A stretch of DNA of 13,465 nt from an uncultured Eubacteriales bacterium (GTDB lineage Bacteria; Bacillota; Clostridia; UBA1381): positions 1 to 13,465 of the forward strand of contig USPO01000020.1 in assembly GCA_900556575.1 (NCBI GenBank), in the 5' to 3' direction. Each line of letters starts with the position of its first letter. The stretch's first letter is position 1. Under the pieces are notes generated by a model, which saw only the letters and a list, made by a program, of their open reading frames with translations, did not search any database and was not told the DNA's origin. The position numbers and the translations under genes were made by a program. Positions 7,440 to 13,465 of this stretch are shown piece after piece.

Positions 7440-7620
7440 GAAAACTTATAAAAAGTTATAAACTTTTATGTTCCATTCCTACTTCAACGAGTATGCTTTC
7501 GTATTGCCAAAACAAGTACTACTAACAAGTTCTTGTACTCTCCATAGGCGTAAATTCCTGACTAACGTATCAGTACATATCTGTAGTAACTTGAATGTGT
7601 TACATTACAGATTGTTTTAC
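7440..7620 (-). ncRNA. Candidate omega (reRNA) guide scaffold of TnpB
   Basis: About 150 nt of noncoding sequence separates the tnpB stop (7600) from the right-end hairpin, where IS605-type elements encode the omega RNA that guides TnpB. On the minus strand it contains ACAAGAACTTGT (a 5 bp hairpin) and then GAAAGCATACTCGTTGAAG before the element end. The 3' guide would be read from the DNA just past the right end, here the leader and start of the neighbouring membrane-protein gene. Boundaries and transcription are inferred from the family, not seen. Confidence 0.5.
7446..7461. repeat. Right-end subterminal hairpin of the TnpB element
   Basis: TTATAA (7446-7451), AAAG, TTATAA (7456-7461). Each arm is self-complementary, so the strand folds into a 6 bp stem with a 4 nt loop. 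The same arrangement is at the left end, and the two ends share AACTTATAA-N-AAGTTATAA in inverted orientation. Confidence 0.75.
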
Positions 7621-8775
7621 AACATTATCTCCATATCGCTTAAGATTTAAAGCTGCTTGATAATCTCTATCAATGACATTTCCACATTTACATTTGTAAA
7701 TACGGTCTGATAACTTTAAATCTTTTTTGATATTTCCACAGCAACTACATAATTTAGAGCTTGGAAAAAGTCTGTCTGCAATAATTACACAGATATTATT
7801 CCACGCTGATTTATATTCAAGCTGTCGCCTAAATTCATAAAATCCTTGTTGCTGTATTGCTTTGGATAAATGCTTATTTTTCATCATACCTTTTACATTT
7901 AAATCCTCTAATACTATAAAACTTGGTTCTCGTTTTACAATTTCAGAGGTTATTTGATGTAAATAACCATGACGAATATTCGTTAGTCTATGATTTAGCT
8001 TTAATAAAAGTTTTTCCTTTTTGATTACATTATTAGTTTTACAGTAACTTACTCCTTTCTTATTTTTCTCGTATGAACGAGATACACTACGCTGTAATCT
8101 GCGTTTTTGTTTTTCTAACTTCTTTACCTTTTGTGTTTTGTTAACGTTCTTATAAACACTTCTATCAGAACATATCGCAAAATCTTTAATCCCTAAATCA
8201 ATTCCAATACCCTCATTCAACGGAGAAGCAATAGAATCTTTACACTCAACACCTATTGTAAGATACCAGTTTAATCTGTCATGTTTAATGCGAGGATTGG
8301 TATACTTACAATCAATTGGTATTCTATTATGTTCTGCGAGTCTAATCCAGTTTAATTTTTGTTTGTTCTTTTTTCTTGACAAAGCAAATCCTTCAATTTT
8401 TACATGAGTATTTGTAAATTTAATTTTCACATCATCTTGGTAAAAAGATGGAGTAGAAAATTTGCGGCTTTTAAATTTTGGGAATCTTGAATACCCTTTG
8501 AAAAATCTCTTATATGCATTGCAAGCATCTTTTATTGCCTGTTTGGTCACATTGTTTGAGATATTATTCAGCCATGAATATTCATCCGTTTTCTTTAATT
8601 GTGTAAATTCTTTTCGCAATTCCCTATCAGAAATGAACTTACCGCCATTTTCGTAATTTTCTTTTTCTCTGCCCAATGCCCAGTTATAAGCAAATCTGGC
8701 AGTATTGGCATACTGAAATAATTTTGTCTTTTGTTTATTATTCGGGATTAACATGATTCGGATTGTCTTTATCAT
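7600..8775 (-). CDS. tnpB: TnpB (IS605 OrfB), RNA-guided nuclease of a transposable element
   Basis: TnpB is an omega-RNA-guided DNA endonuclease, the ancestor of Cas12, that cuts empty donor sites and so helps keep the element. The frame opens at GTG 8784, but ATG at 8773-8775 is the better start because GAGGTGA (8781-8787) precedes it by 5 nt; this gives 391 residues, normal for the family. In the numbering of the longer frame, the RuvC residues are present: D196 (GIGIDLGIKDFA), E293 (IVLEDLNV) and D372 (VIDRDYQAALNL). The zinc ribbon is complete, with C346/C349 and C365/C367 (CSCC...CKC). The N-terminal segment (MIKTIRIMLIPNNKQKTKLF) and YKRFFKG-Y-RFPKFKSRK also fit. No frameshift or missing catalytic residue, so it may be active. 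A short noncoding tail follows to the right end, where the guide RNA is expected. Confidence 0.95.
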   Translation of the reverse strand: MIKTIRIMLIPNNKQKTKLFQYANTARFAYNWALGREKENYENGGKFISDRELRKEFTQLKKTDEYSWLNNISNNVTKQAIKDACNAYKRFFKGYSRFPKFKSRKFSTPSFYQDDVKIKFTNTHVKIEGFALSRKKNKQKLNWIRLAEHNRIPIDCKYTNPRIKHDRLNWYLTIGVECKDSIASPLNEGIGIDLGIKDFAICSDRSVYKNVNKTQKVKKLEKQKRRLQRSVSRSYEKNKKGVSYCKTNNVIKKEKLLLKLNHRLTNIRHGYLHQITSEIVKREPSFIVLEDLNVKGMMKNKHLSKAIQQQGFYEFRRQLEYKSAWNNICVIIADRLFPSSKLCSCCGNIKKDLKLSDRIYKCKCGNVIDRDYQAALNLKRYGDNVVKQSVM

Positions 8776-8815
8776 ACTTTTCACCTCACAGTACCATAAG
8801 AGGTTATAAATAAGT

Positions 8816-8851
8816 GTTGACTTTTATAACTTCTTATAAGTTTGTGTCAAC
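8816..8851. repeat. Left-end nested hairpin of the TnpB element
   Basis: Outer arms GTTGAC (8816-8821) and GTCAAC (8846-8851) are exact complements and enclose TTATAA-CTTC-TTATAA (8824-8839). The inner motif matches the right end; the outer 6 bp arm is seen only here. This fits the imperfect palindrome bound by TnpA at the left end of IS605-family elements. Confidence 0.72.
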
Positions 8852-8861
8852 TGTTATTAAG

Positions 8862-8884
8862 CCTCCTGTTTTAAGTGAATTATA
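8862..8884 (-). promoter_or_regulatory. Stranded -10 box and AGGAGG ribosome site at the far edge of the IS element
   Basis: On the minus strand TATAAT (8879-8884) is followed by a strong AGGAGG (8862-8867), then the TnpB element begins instead of a start codon. No good -35 is visible 16-18 nt upstream. These look like the leader of a minus-strand gene; the nearest candidate is the membrane protein that resumes after the element at 7423. Confidence 0.45.
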
Positions 8885-8935
8885 TTGATTTCTTAATTGT
8901 TTATTTTGTTTCTCTCCGATGGTGCAAAGCAAATA

Positions 8936-9497
8936 CTTGATTTTTAGGACAGAACGGACGAGCAACAGAAAAGCTTTGCTTTTCTCCCCCGACGGCGTAC
9001 TTTGTGTACTCCGAGGGTGACTCACGTTCGTAGTCCCTTCAAACAGTCCCTTCAAAAAAACTCTTTCCCGGCGGATTCTTGATTTTTAGGGCAGAACGGA
9101 CGAGAGACAGAAAAGCTCTGCTTTTCTATCCCGACGGCGTACTTTGTGTACGCCGAGGGTGGCTCTCGTTCGTAGTCCTTTAGGACGGTCTGACCAAAAA
9201 GCAACATCCGCAAGCAAATGCTTAATTTTTAGGGCAGAACGGACGGTAGACAGAAAAGCTTTGCTTTTCCCTCCCGACGGCGTACTTTGTGTACACCGAG
9301 GGTGACTCACATTCGTAGTCCCTTAAAACAGTCCCTTCAAGAAAACTCTTCCCCGACGGATTCTTGATTTTTAGGGCAGAACGGACGAGAGACAGAAAAG
9401 CTTTGCTTTTCTCTCCCGACGGCGTACTTTGTGTACGCCGAGGGTGGCTCTCGTTCGTAGTCCCTTGGGACGGTCTGACCAAAAAGCAAAATCCACC
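8936..9497. repeat. Four-copy ~142 bp repeat array in A-B-A'-B' order
   Basis: Units begin at 8936 (A), 9078 (B), 9221 (A') and 9363 (B'), spaced 142, 143 and 142 bp. All share CTT(G/A)ATTTTTAGG, CAGAACGGACG, the CAGAAAAGCTTTGCTTTTC hairpin, CCGACGGCGTACTTTGTGTA and CGTAGTCC. A and A' share a tail (CAGTCCCTTCAA then a C-rich CTCTTCCC); B and B' share another (GACGGTCTGACCAAAAAGCA). The array is therefore a duplicated ~285 bp dimer. It starts after the TnpB element and ends 4 bp before the stop of the NlpC/P60 gene, and is more GC-rich than nearby intergenic DNA. Open frames through it are by-products of repetition. No other feature is seen in 8852-9500 apart from the -10/AGGAGG at 8862-8884. 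Confidence 0.93.
9381..9470. other. Branched inverted-repeat structure in repeat unit B'
   Basis: ACGGACGAGAG (9381-9391) pairs with CTCTCGTTCGT (9448-9458; 11 bp, with one non-Watson-Crick position). Inside are two hairpins: AGAAAAGC/GCTTTTCT (9394-9412) and CGGCGTAC/GTACGCCG (9420-9440). GTCCCTTGGGAC adds a further inverted repeat just outside. The result is a three-way junction plus side hairpin, possible in either RNA strand or as extruded DNA. Unit B (9095-9185) keeps the same fold; A units are weaker in the outer stem. Confidence 0.65.
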
Positions 9498-9500
9498 GAA

Positions 9501-12089
9501 TTAGTATACTCGTCTTGCACAGTAATACGTCGATGTATAATATGGTGTTGTCATGTCTGAAATCCTTACTACATCTCCGGTGTGCGGAGCATGCAGCATC
9601 TGTCCGTTTCCAACATATATACCAACGTGGTGTACATCTCCGTTCGATTCAAAGAACACAAGGTCACCCGGCTGTAAATCACCCTTTGCTACCGGTACAC
9701 CTTCCTTGCATTGTGTCTGTGTAACTCGGCTGATATTAATTCCCAAATCCTTAAGTACATACTGAACAAGTCCTGAACAGTCAAAGCCTGACGGTGTTGT
9801 ACCGCCCCATAAATACGGAACTCCAAGATACTTGGATGCTTCGTTGACAATCTTCTGTCCCATTTCCGATGCCGGAACAGATGTTAAGAAATTGAGCGTC
9901 GGATTTCCTGTTACACTTTCTACCTGTCGTCTGTCCTTTGCAAGCTCCTTGTATGCCTTAGTAGCCTTAACCTGCTTTTGAATTATTTTCTTTCTCTTAA
10001 CAGTTTCTGTTTTACCATTTGAATTTTTCTTATCTACATCTACTATTTCCTCATCATAGAAATACAATACACCCATTTCAGGGTCATCATATACAAAATA
10101 GTATGTATCATCAGGCTCTAATATAGTTTCTGTAATTATCGGTTCCGGCATATTTACAGTTACCTTTACAGATGCCTGTGCTTTTTCGATATTCGTATCA
10201 CGTCTTAAAGCTGTTACATATATATAGTAATCTCCCGGATCTACTCCTCTTATAACCGCTTCATTCGTGTCATTTACGATTTCGCTTGTCATAAGTTTTC
10301 CTTCGGAGTCATAGAGGTCAATCATAAAGTCATGATACTTTTCCGACTCCCAGCTTACAGCCAAATAGTCATCATCAGTGCTGCCGCCGTCACACGGAGT
10401 TTTTATTACCAATCCGTTTTCATCGGCACTTCCATAGCTGAACAATACATCCTCCGATGCTAATGACATACCATCAGGAGTAATTGAGCTTACCACCATT
10501 CTGTAATCTGCACCATGTTCAAAAAGTTCAGCCGGAAGTTTAATCTCTGTTTTATCTGTCTTTATATATTCATTAACCGCATATTCATCATTCTCAACGT
10601 CAAATATCTCTACATGGTATTCTGTCGCAGCCTGCATTGCAAGATTAATTACAACATCGTCACCGTCATTGTAGGTTATTTCCTCCGACGGCGTTGTTAT
10701 AACAGGAGTTGTAACTTCGCTTACCTGATTTATTACAGGTACTGTCTTAACCGGTTCAACCGTAGTTTTTTCTTCCACTGACGGTGTTCTTACCGTCTTG
10801 CCCTGTGTGAGTGCAAATGTAAAGTTATAATCGGCATCCATGTATAAACCGACTCCGGCCGATTTTGATGACTTTTCATGATCAGTAAGAACAGAGTTTT
10901 GTTCATTAACAAGGCTGTTGTAAACACAGAATGGGTCAAAGCCCGATGCATATACTGTATTTTCATCAGCAGTACCTTCCATAGCGTATTTTGATGCCTC
11001 TTCTTCTGCCGCATCATTCATAGCCGTGTCCGTAACATATTCCTTCAAACCATTTCTTGAACGGTAGCTGTTAATCATATCGGCAATCTGCTCAGCACCC
11101 GCTTTCACAGCATTTTCATTACATTCGGCATCTTTGTCGGTACCGTTATAGAGAATAGCATCAATCTTTCCTTTGCTGTCGGTATAAAAATGGAACGATT
11201 TATCCTCTTTATAGTCCATTGCTCTTACATAAGCATCGCCTATTGAAATACTTCCTGTTCCAAAATCTTCACTGTTTGAATATACAGCACAAATCCTATC
11301 AGCCTTAACACCTACCATTATAAACTTTGAAGGGTCTGAATTATACACATACCAGTCAAAATCATAAAGACTCTCGTCAATTCTGTTTGGTTTTCCCAAT
11401 TCATCTATTAAGGTCGAAACATTGGCACCGATTGTGATATGATTATCATTAAAATCAAAACTTATTGACTTTGAGAAAAAGTCTGCTATCTCATCTGCGA
11501 TAACTTCGCAGCCTTCCGCTGTCACTTCCTTATCCGGATTTGAACTCTTTTTTCCGGATACAATTCCCTGCTTAATCATAAAAGCATAGGAAAGTCTGTT
11601 TTCTTCATCTATATATGCATTATCGTAGCAATCGTTTAATATTATATCAGCCTCATCACCGTCAATGGTATAGCTGCTGTCATAATTTATCACTGTTTTA
11701 TAAAGTATATTTAAGAAATCCTGCTTTTGTATTGAGTCGGCAGCCATTATTTCAGCGTAGTCCTCGATATTTGTATAACCGAGTACAACAGCCTTTAAAT
11801 ATGTTTCATCTATCCCCTTTTCTATACCTACTCTTTTCATTTCTGCCGGTATTTCTACCTCTGTATTGCTAAGATTTTCATAAACCTCAACAGCTTTTGC
11901 AAGGGCATCTGCCTTAGAAACATTTTCAGCTGTCTCACCGTTTTCCGTTCCCTGTGCAGACACAACAGCATTTGAATTTGCTGTATTACTCTTCTCAGCG
12001 TGAGCCATAGCACCGCCGGAAGCAAGAATTGCTATCATAATAACCGCAAAGAGTCCGGACTTCAGCTTTTTACCTTTCACAAATTTCAT
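9501..12089 (-). CDS. Large secreted SLH-like / CAP / Ig-like / NlpC-P60 cell-wall protein
   Basis: An 862-residue surface protein. Residues 1-31 form a signal peptide (basic KGKKLK, hydrophobic core, AMAHA). Residues ~55-205 look like degenerate S-layer homology repeats. Residues ~217-320 match the CAP-associated N-terminal domain (GKPNRIDESLYDFDWYVYN, FIMVGVKADRICAVYSNS) and ~330-430 a reduced CAP/SCP domain (IADMINSYRSRNGLKEY). A Pro/Thr linker precedes two Ig/FN3-like domains (~470-650). The C-terminus (~745-862) is an NlpC/P60 peptidase that cuts peptidoglycan stem peptides: catalytic C771 (GFDCSGLVQYV), H821 (HHVGIYVG) and probably H833 (MLHAPHTG). It is probably a wall-anchored remodelling enzyme. 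The ATG at 12087-12089 directly abuts AGAAAGGA; GTG at 12078-12080, 9 nt from that site, is an alternative start. A sigma-A promoter lies upstream. No clear terminator precedes the repeat array that follows. Confidence 0.9.
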   Translation of the reverse strand: MKFVKGKKLKSGLFAVIMIAILASGGAMAHAEKSNTANSNAVVSAQGTENGETAENVSKADALAKAVEVYENLSNTEVEIPAEMKRVGIEKGIDETYLKAVVLGYTNIEDYAEIMAADSIQKQDFLNILYKTVINYDSSYTIDGDEADIILNDCYDNAYIDEENRLSYAFMIKQGIVSGKKSSNPDKEVTAEGCEVIADEIADFFSKSISFDFNDNHITIGANVSTLIDELGKPNRIDESLYDFDWYVYNSDPSKFIMVGVKADRICAVYSNSEDFGTGSISIGDAYVRAMDYKEDKSFHFYTDSKGKIDAILYNGTDKDAECNENAVKAGAEQIADMINSYRSRNGLKEYVTDTAMNDAAEEEASKYAMEGTADENTVYASGFDPFCVYNSLVNEQNSVLTDHEKSSKSAGVGLYMDADYNFTFALTQGKTVRTPSVEEKTTVEPVKTVPVINQVSEVTTPVITTPSEEITYNDGDDVVINLAMQAATEYHVEIFDVENDEYAVNEYIKTDKTEIKLPAELFEHGADYRMVVSSITPDGMSLASEDVLFSYGSADENGLVIKTPCDGGSTDDDYLAVSWESEKYHDFMIDLYDSEGKLMTSEIVNDTNEAVIRGVDPGDYYIYVTALRRDTNIEKAQASVKVTVNMPEPIITETILEPDDTYYFVYDDPEMGVLYFYDEEIVDVDKKNSNGKTETVKRKKIIQKQVKATKAYKELAKDRRQVESVTGNPTLNFLTSVPASEMGQKIVNEASKYLGVPYLWGGTTPSGFDCSGLVQYVLKDLGINISRVTQTQCKEGVPVAKGDLQPGDLVFFESNGDVHHVGIYVGNGQMLHAPHTGDVVRISDMTTPYYTSTYYCARRVY

Positions 12090-12131
12090 TCCTTTCTGAA
12101 TAGACTTAACCCAATAATATCAGATGATACT

Positions 12132-12160
12132 ATTATATCAGATTTAATGCCTTTTGTCCA
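12132..12160 (-). promoter_or_regulatory. Sigma-A promoter for the NlpC/P60 surface protein
   Basis: On the minus strand TGGACA (12155-12160) is followed after exactly 17 nt by TATAAT (12132-12137). It lies about 43 bp before the ATG, leaving a short leader with no room for a riboswitch. Confidence 0.82.
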
Positions 12161-12432
12161 TAGTTAAAAAGTTAATTTTTTGTATATTTTTAACTCTCTT
12201 TTTGTAAAGGAAATTAATTACCGTTACATTTATTTTTTGTACTCGTATAATTAAGGAATTAATCACCGATAATTTTTCATTAAACCTCCACTTTTAAGTG
12301 TATAATTTAATTATTACTCACATATCCCTATTATCAATATAATCAATGTTTATGCCAATATTCTCATTGAAAAATTGATTAAATTGTGATAACATAATCT
12401 TAACAAAATTAAATTGAAAGGGGCAAAACCTA
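12161..12432. other. AT-rich divergent intergenic region
   Basis: With 12090-12160 this forms a 343 bp gap between two divergent genes. It is very AT-rich with many TTAATTA-type runs. Visible elements are a CACTT-TT-AAGTG inverted repeat (12289-12300) beside TATAAT (12301-12306), and on the minus strand GGAGG (12285-12289) followed by a five-codon ATG-to-TGA frame (12263-12280). No RNA gene or clear operator was recognised. Confidence 0.5.
12367..12395 (+). promoter_or_regulatory. Possible promoter for uxuA
   Basis: TTGAAA (12367-12372) and TAACAT (12390-12395) are 17 nt apart, about 38 bp before the ATG. The -10 is a weak match, so this is tentative. No catabolite-response or hexuronate-repressor operator stands out. 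Confidence 0.4.
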
Positions 12433-13465
12433 ATGAAAATGACATTTCGCTGGTATGGCGAAAATGATGATTCCATCACTTTAAAGCAAATCCGTCAAAT
12501 TCCGGGTGTTTCCGGTGTTGTCGGTGCTTTATTTGATATTCCGGTCGGTGAAGTTTGGGAAAAGGAAGATATTAAGAAACTTTACGATACCGTAACCGCC
12601 TCCGGACTTGAACTTGAGGTAATCGAAAGCGTTAATGTTCACGAGGATATTAAGCTCGGTCTGCCTTCAAGAGAACGCTACATAGAAAACTACAAGCAGA
12701 CTATAAGAAATTTAAGCGAATTTGGAGTAAAAGTCATATGCTATAACTTCATGCCGGTATTCGACTGGCTCAGAAGTGACCTCGCTTATCCTCTTCCGGA
12801 CGGTTCAAATGCTCTTTGCTATATTGATGAAAAGGTTGTCAATGTTGACCCGCTCGAACTTGTAAAAAATACGGCGAACAGCTCCAACGGATTTACTCTG
12901 CCGGGCTGGGAGCCTGAAAGACTGGCGGAACTCGAAAAGCTTTTCGCACAGTATCGTGAAATGGATCATGAACAGCTTTTCAATAACCTTAAATATTTCC
13001 TTGAGCAGATTATTCCTGTCTGTGAGGAATGCGATGTTAAAATGGCTATACATCCGGACGATCCACCGTGGGATATATACGGACTTCCGAGAATAGTTAC
13101 TAACAAAGAAAACCTTGACAGACTTGTTCATCTTGTAGACAGCCCTTACAACGGTTTGACTTTATGCAGCGGTTCATTGGGTGCAAATCCGGAAAACAAC
13201 ATACCTGAGCTTGTACGTTATTTCGGTAAGATGGGCAGAATACATTTCGCTCATGTAAGAAATATTAAATTCTTCGGCGAAAAGATGTTCCACGAAAGCT
13301 CACATCTATCATCAGATGGTTCACTCGATTTATATGAAATCATGAAAGCTTATCATGATGTAGGCTTTGACGGTTACATCAGACCGGACCACGGCAGAAT
13401 GATTTGGGACGAGCAGGCACGTCCGGGCTACGGATTATATGACAGAGCATTGGGTATTGCATACC
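12433..13465 (+). CDS. uxuA: Mannonate dehydratase, 3' end outside window
   Basis: UxuA dehydrates D-mannonate to 2-keto-3-deoxygluconate in the glucuronate (hexuronate) catabolic route (EC 4.2.1.8). The frame opens at ATG 12433, with AAAGGGG at 12417-12423 9 nt upstream, and stays open to the window end: 344 full codons of a family usually around 350-360 residues, so little is missing. Family features are MTFRWYGENDDSITLKQIRQ with GVVGALFDIPVGEVW at the N-terminus, CYNFMPVFDWLRSDL, and the metal/active-site segments MAIHPDDPPW, LCSGSLG, HFAHVRNIK and RPDHGRM, which make up a xylose-isomerase-like TIM barrel. It is cytosolic and needs a divalent metal by family knowledge. It is divergent from the wall-hydrolase gene. 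Partner genes such as uxaC, uxuB or kdgK would lie beyond the right edge if clustered. Confidence 0.96.
   Translation, partial: MKMTFRWYGENDDSITLKQIRQIPGVSGVVGALFDIPVGEVWEKEDIKKLYDTVTASGLELEVIESVNVHEDIKLGLPSRERYIENYKQTIRNLSEFGVKVICYNFMPVFDWLRSDLAYPLPDGSNALCYIDEKVVNVDPLELVKNTANSSNGFTLPGWEPERLAELEKLFAQYREMDHEQLFNNLKYFLEQIIPVCEECDVKMAIHPDDPPWDIYGLPRIVTNKENLDRLVHLVDSPYNGLTLCSGSLGANPENNIPELVRYFGKMGRIHFAHVRNIKFFGEKMFHESSHLSSDGSLDLYEIMKAYHDVGFDGYIRPDHGRMIWDEQARPGYGLYDRALGIAY

Larger units (their letters stand above)
7430..8858 (-). mobile_element. IS200/IS605-type element carrying only tnpB (IS1341-like); ends approximate
   Basis: The element holds a single OrfB/TnpB gene with no TnpA transposase nearby, so it would need a TnpA supplied in trans. 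Both ends carry the same small hairpin motif, TTATAA-N4-TTATAA: 7446-7461 downstream of tnpB (right end) and 8824-8839 upstream (left end). Subterminal hairpins of this kind are typical of the family, which has no classical inverted repeats and makes no target duplication. The exact cleavage sites cannot be read from one copy; I extended about 10-20 nt beyond each hairpin. It lies between a membrane-protein gene and a repeat array. Confidence 0.8.

Noticed and set aside
7468..7650. Plus-strand 60-residue frame over the tnpB 3' end
   Set aside because: It overlaps the tnpB 3' end and the candidate guide-RNA region, with no ribosome site or domain.
7600..8775. Cas12-type effector of a CRISPR system
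   Set aside because: The ~391-residue length, IS605-like end hairpins and lack of cas1/cas2 or an array fit transposon TnpB instead.
8834..9482. Three overlapping minus-strand open frames across the repeat array encoding 73-86 residue proteins
   Set aside because: The same words (SHPR-TQSTPSG-KSKAFL and ECESPSVYTKYAVG) recur in different frames because the DNA repeats. There is no ribosome site or domain, and the conserved features are inverted repeats, not codons.
8936..9497. CRISPR array
   Set aside because: Units are ~142 bp and similar over their full length, with no short repeat/unique spacer alternation and no cas genes nearby.
10515..10781. Plus-strand 88-residue frame antisense to the NlpC/P60 gene
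   Set aside because: It is the shadow of a strongly supported coding region with clear domains; no ribosome site or family.
12090..12160. c-di-AMP type riboswitch upstream of the NlpC/P60 gene, a common arrangement in Firmicutes
   Set aside because: The consensus promoter at 12132-12160 leaves a leader of only about 35-40 nt, too short for a riboswitch, and no fitting fold was seen.
12805..13131. Minus-strand 108-residue frame opposite uxuA
   Set aside because: Antisense to clear mannonate dehydratase coding sequence.

Overview
The window looks like a low-to-moderate GC Firmicute, most likely a gut-type member of the Clostridia. The support is a set of Clostridia-style families (a dockerin protein, cadherin-like and stalk-domain surface proteins, DUF5662, a CAP/NlpC-P60 surface protein, the Firmicutes-type UxuA), consensus sigma-A promoters and GGAGG-type ribosome sites. 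I cannot name a genus. Bases 1 to about 1820 are clearly more AT-rich and use almost only AGA, TTA, ACA, GAA and ATA codons. From about 1830 onward CGT, CTG, CTT, GCC and GGC codons appear. The switch falls inside one reading frame, so the left end is either foreign DNA or an assembly chimera.

Layout. 1-1962: the tail of a secreted glucosaminidase-SH3-dockerin protein, followed by a secreted cadherin-like repeat protein whose last ~45 residues (a stalk half-domain) belong to the other codon style. 2170-4226: a translationally overlapping pair, a DUF5662 protein and a cardiolipin synthase, closed by a bidirectional terminator. 4274-6681: a MATE transporter and a LysR regulator transcribed divergently, with two consensus promoters back to back and a perfect palindrome in the lysR promoter spacer. 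6656-6698: a second bidirectional terminator. 6701-7423: a small two-helix membrane protein of unknown function, on the minus strand.

About 7430-8858: an IS200/IS605-type element carrying only tnpB, with hairpins at both ends and a noncoding 3' region where an omega RNA is expected. It sits about 20 bp before the membrane-protein start. A -10-like box and a strong AGGAGG lie just beyond its far end, so it has probably split that gene from its expression signals. 8936-9497: a four-copy ~142 bp repeat in A-B-A'-B' order, rich in inverted repeats, directly against the 3' end of the next gene. 9501-12089: a large secreted SLH-like/CAP/Ig-like/NlpC-P60 protein with its own sigma-A promoter. 12433 to the end: mannonate dehydratase, plus strand, cut by the window edge.

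Functionally the window is mostly cell envelope (wall hydrolases, surface adhesion, cardiolipin, drug/metabolite export) plus one hexuronate catabolism gene. No multi-gene defence or biosynthetic system is visible. The most unusual items are the structured A-B-A'-B' repeat array, the TnpB element and the in-frame compositional junction near 1820.
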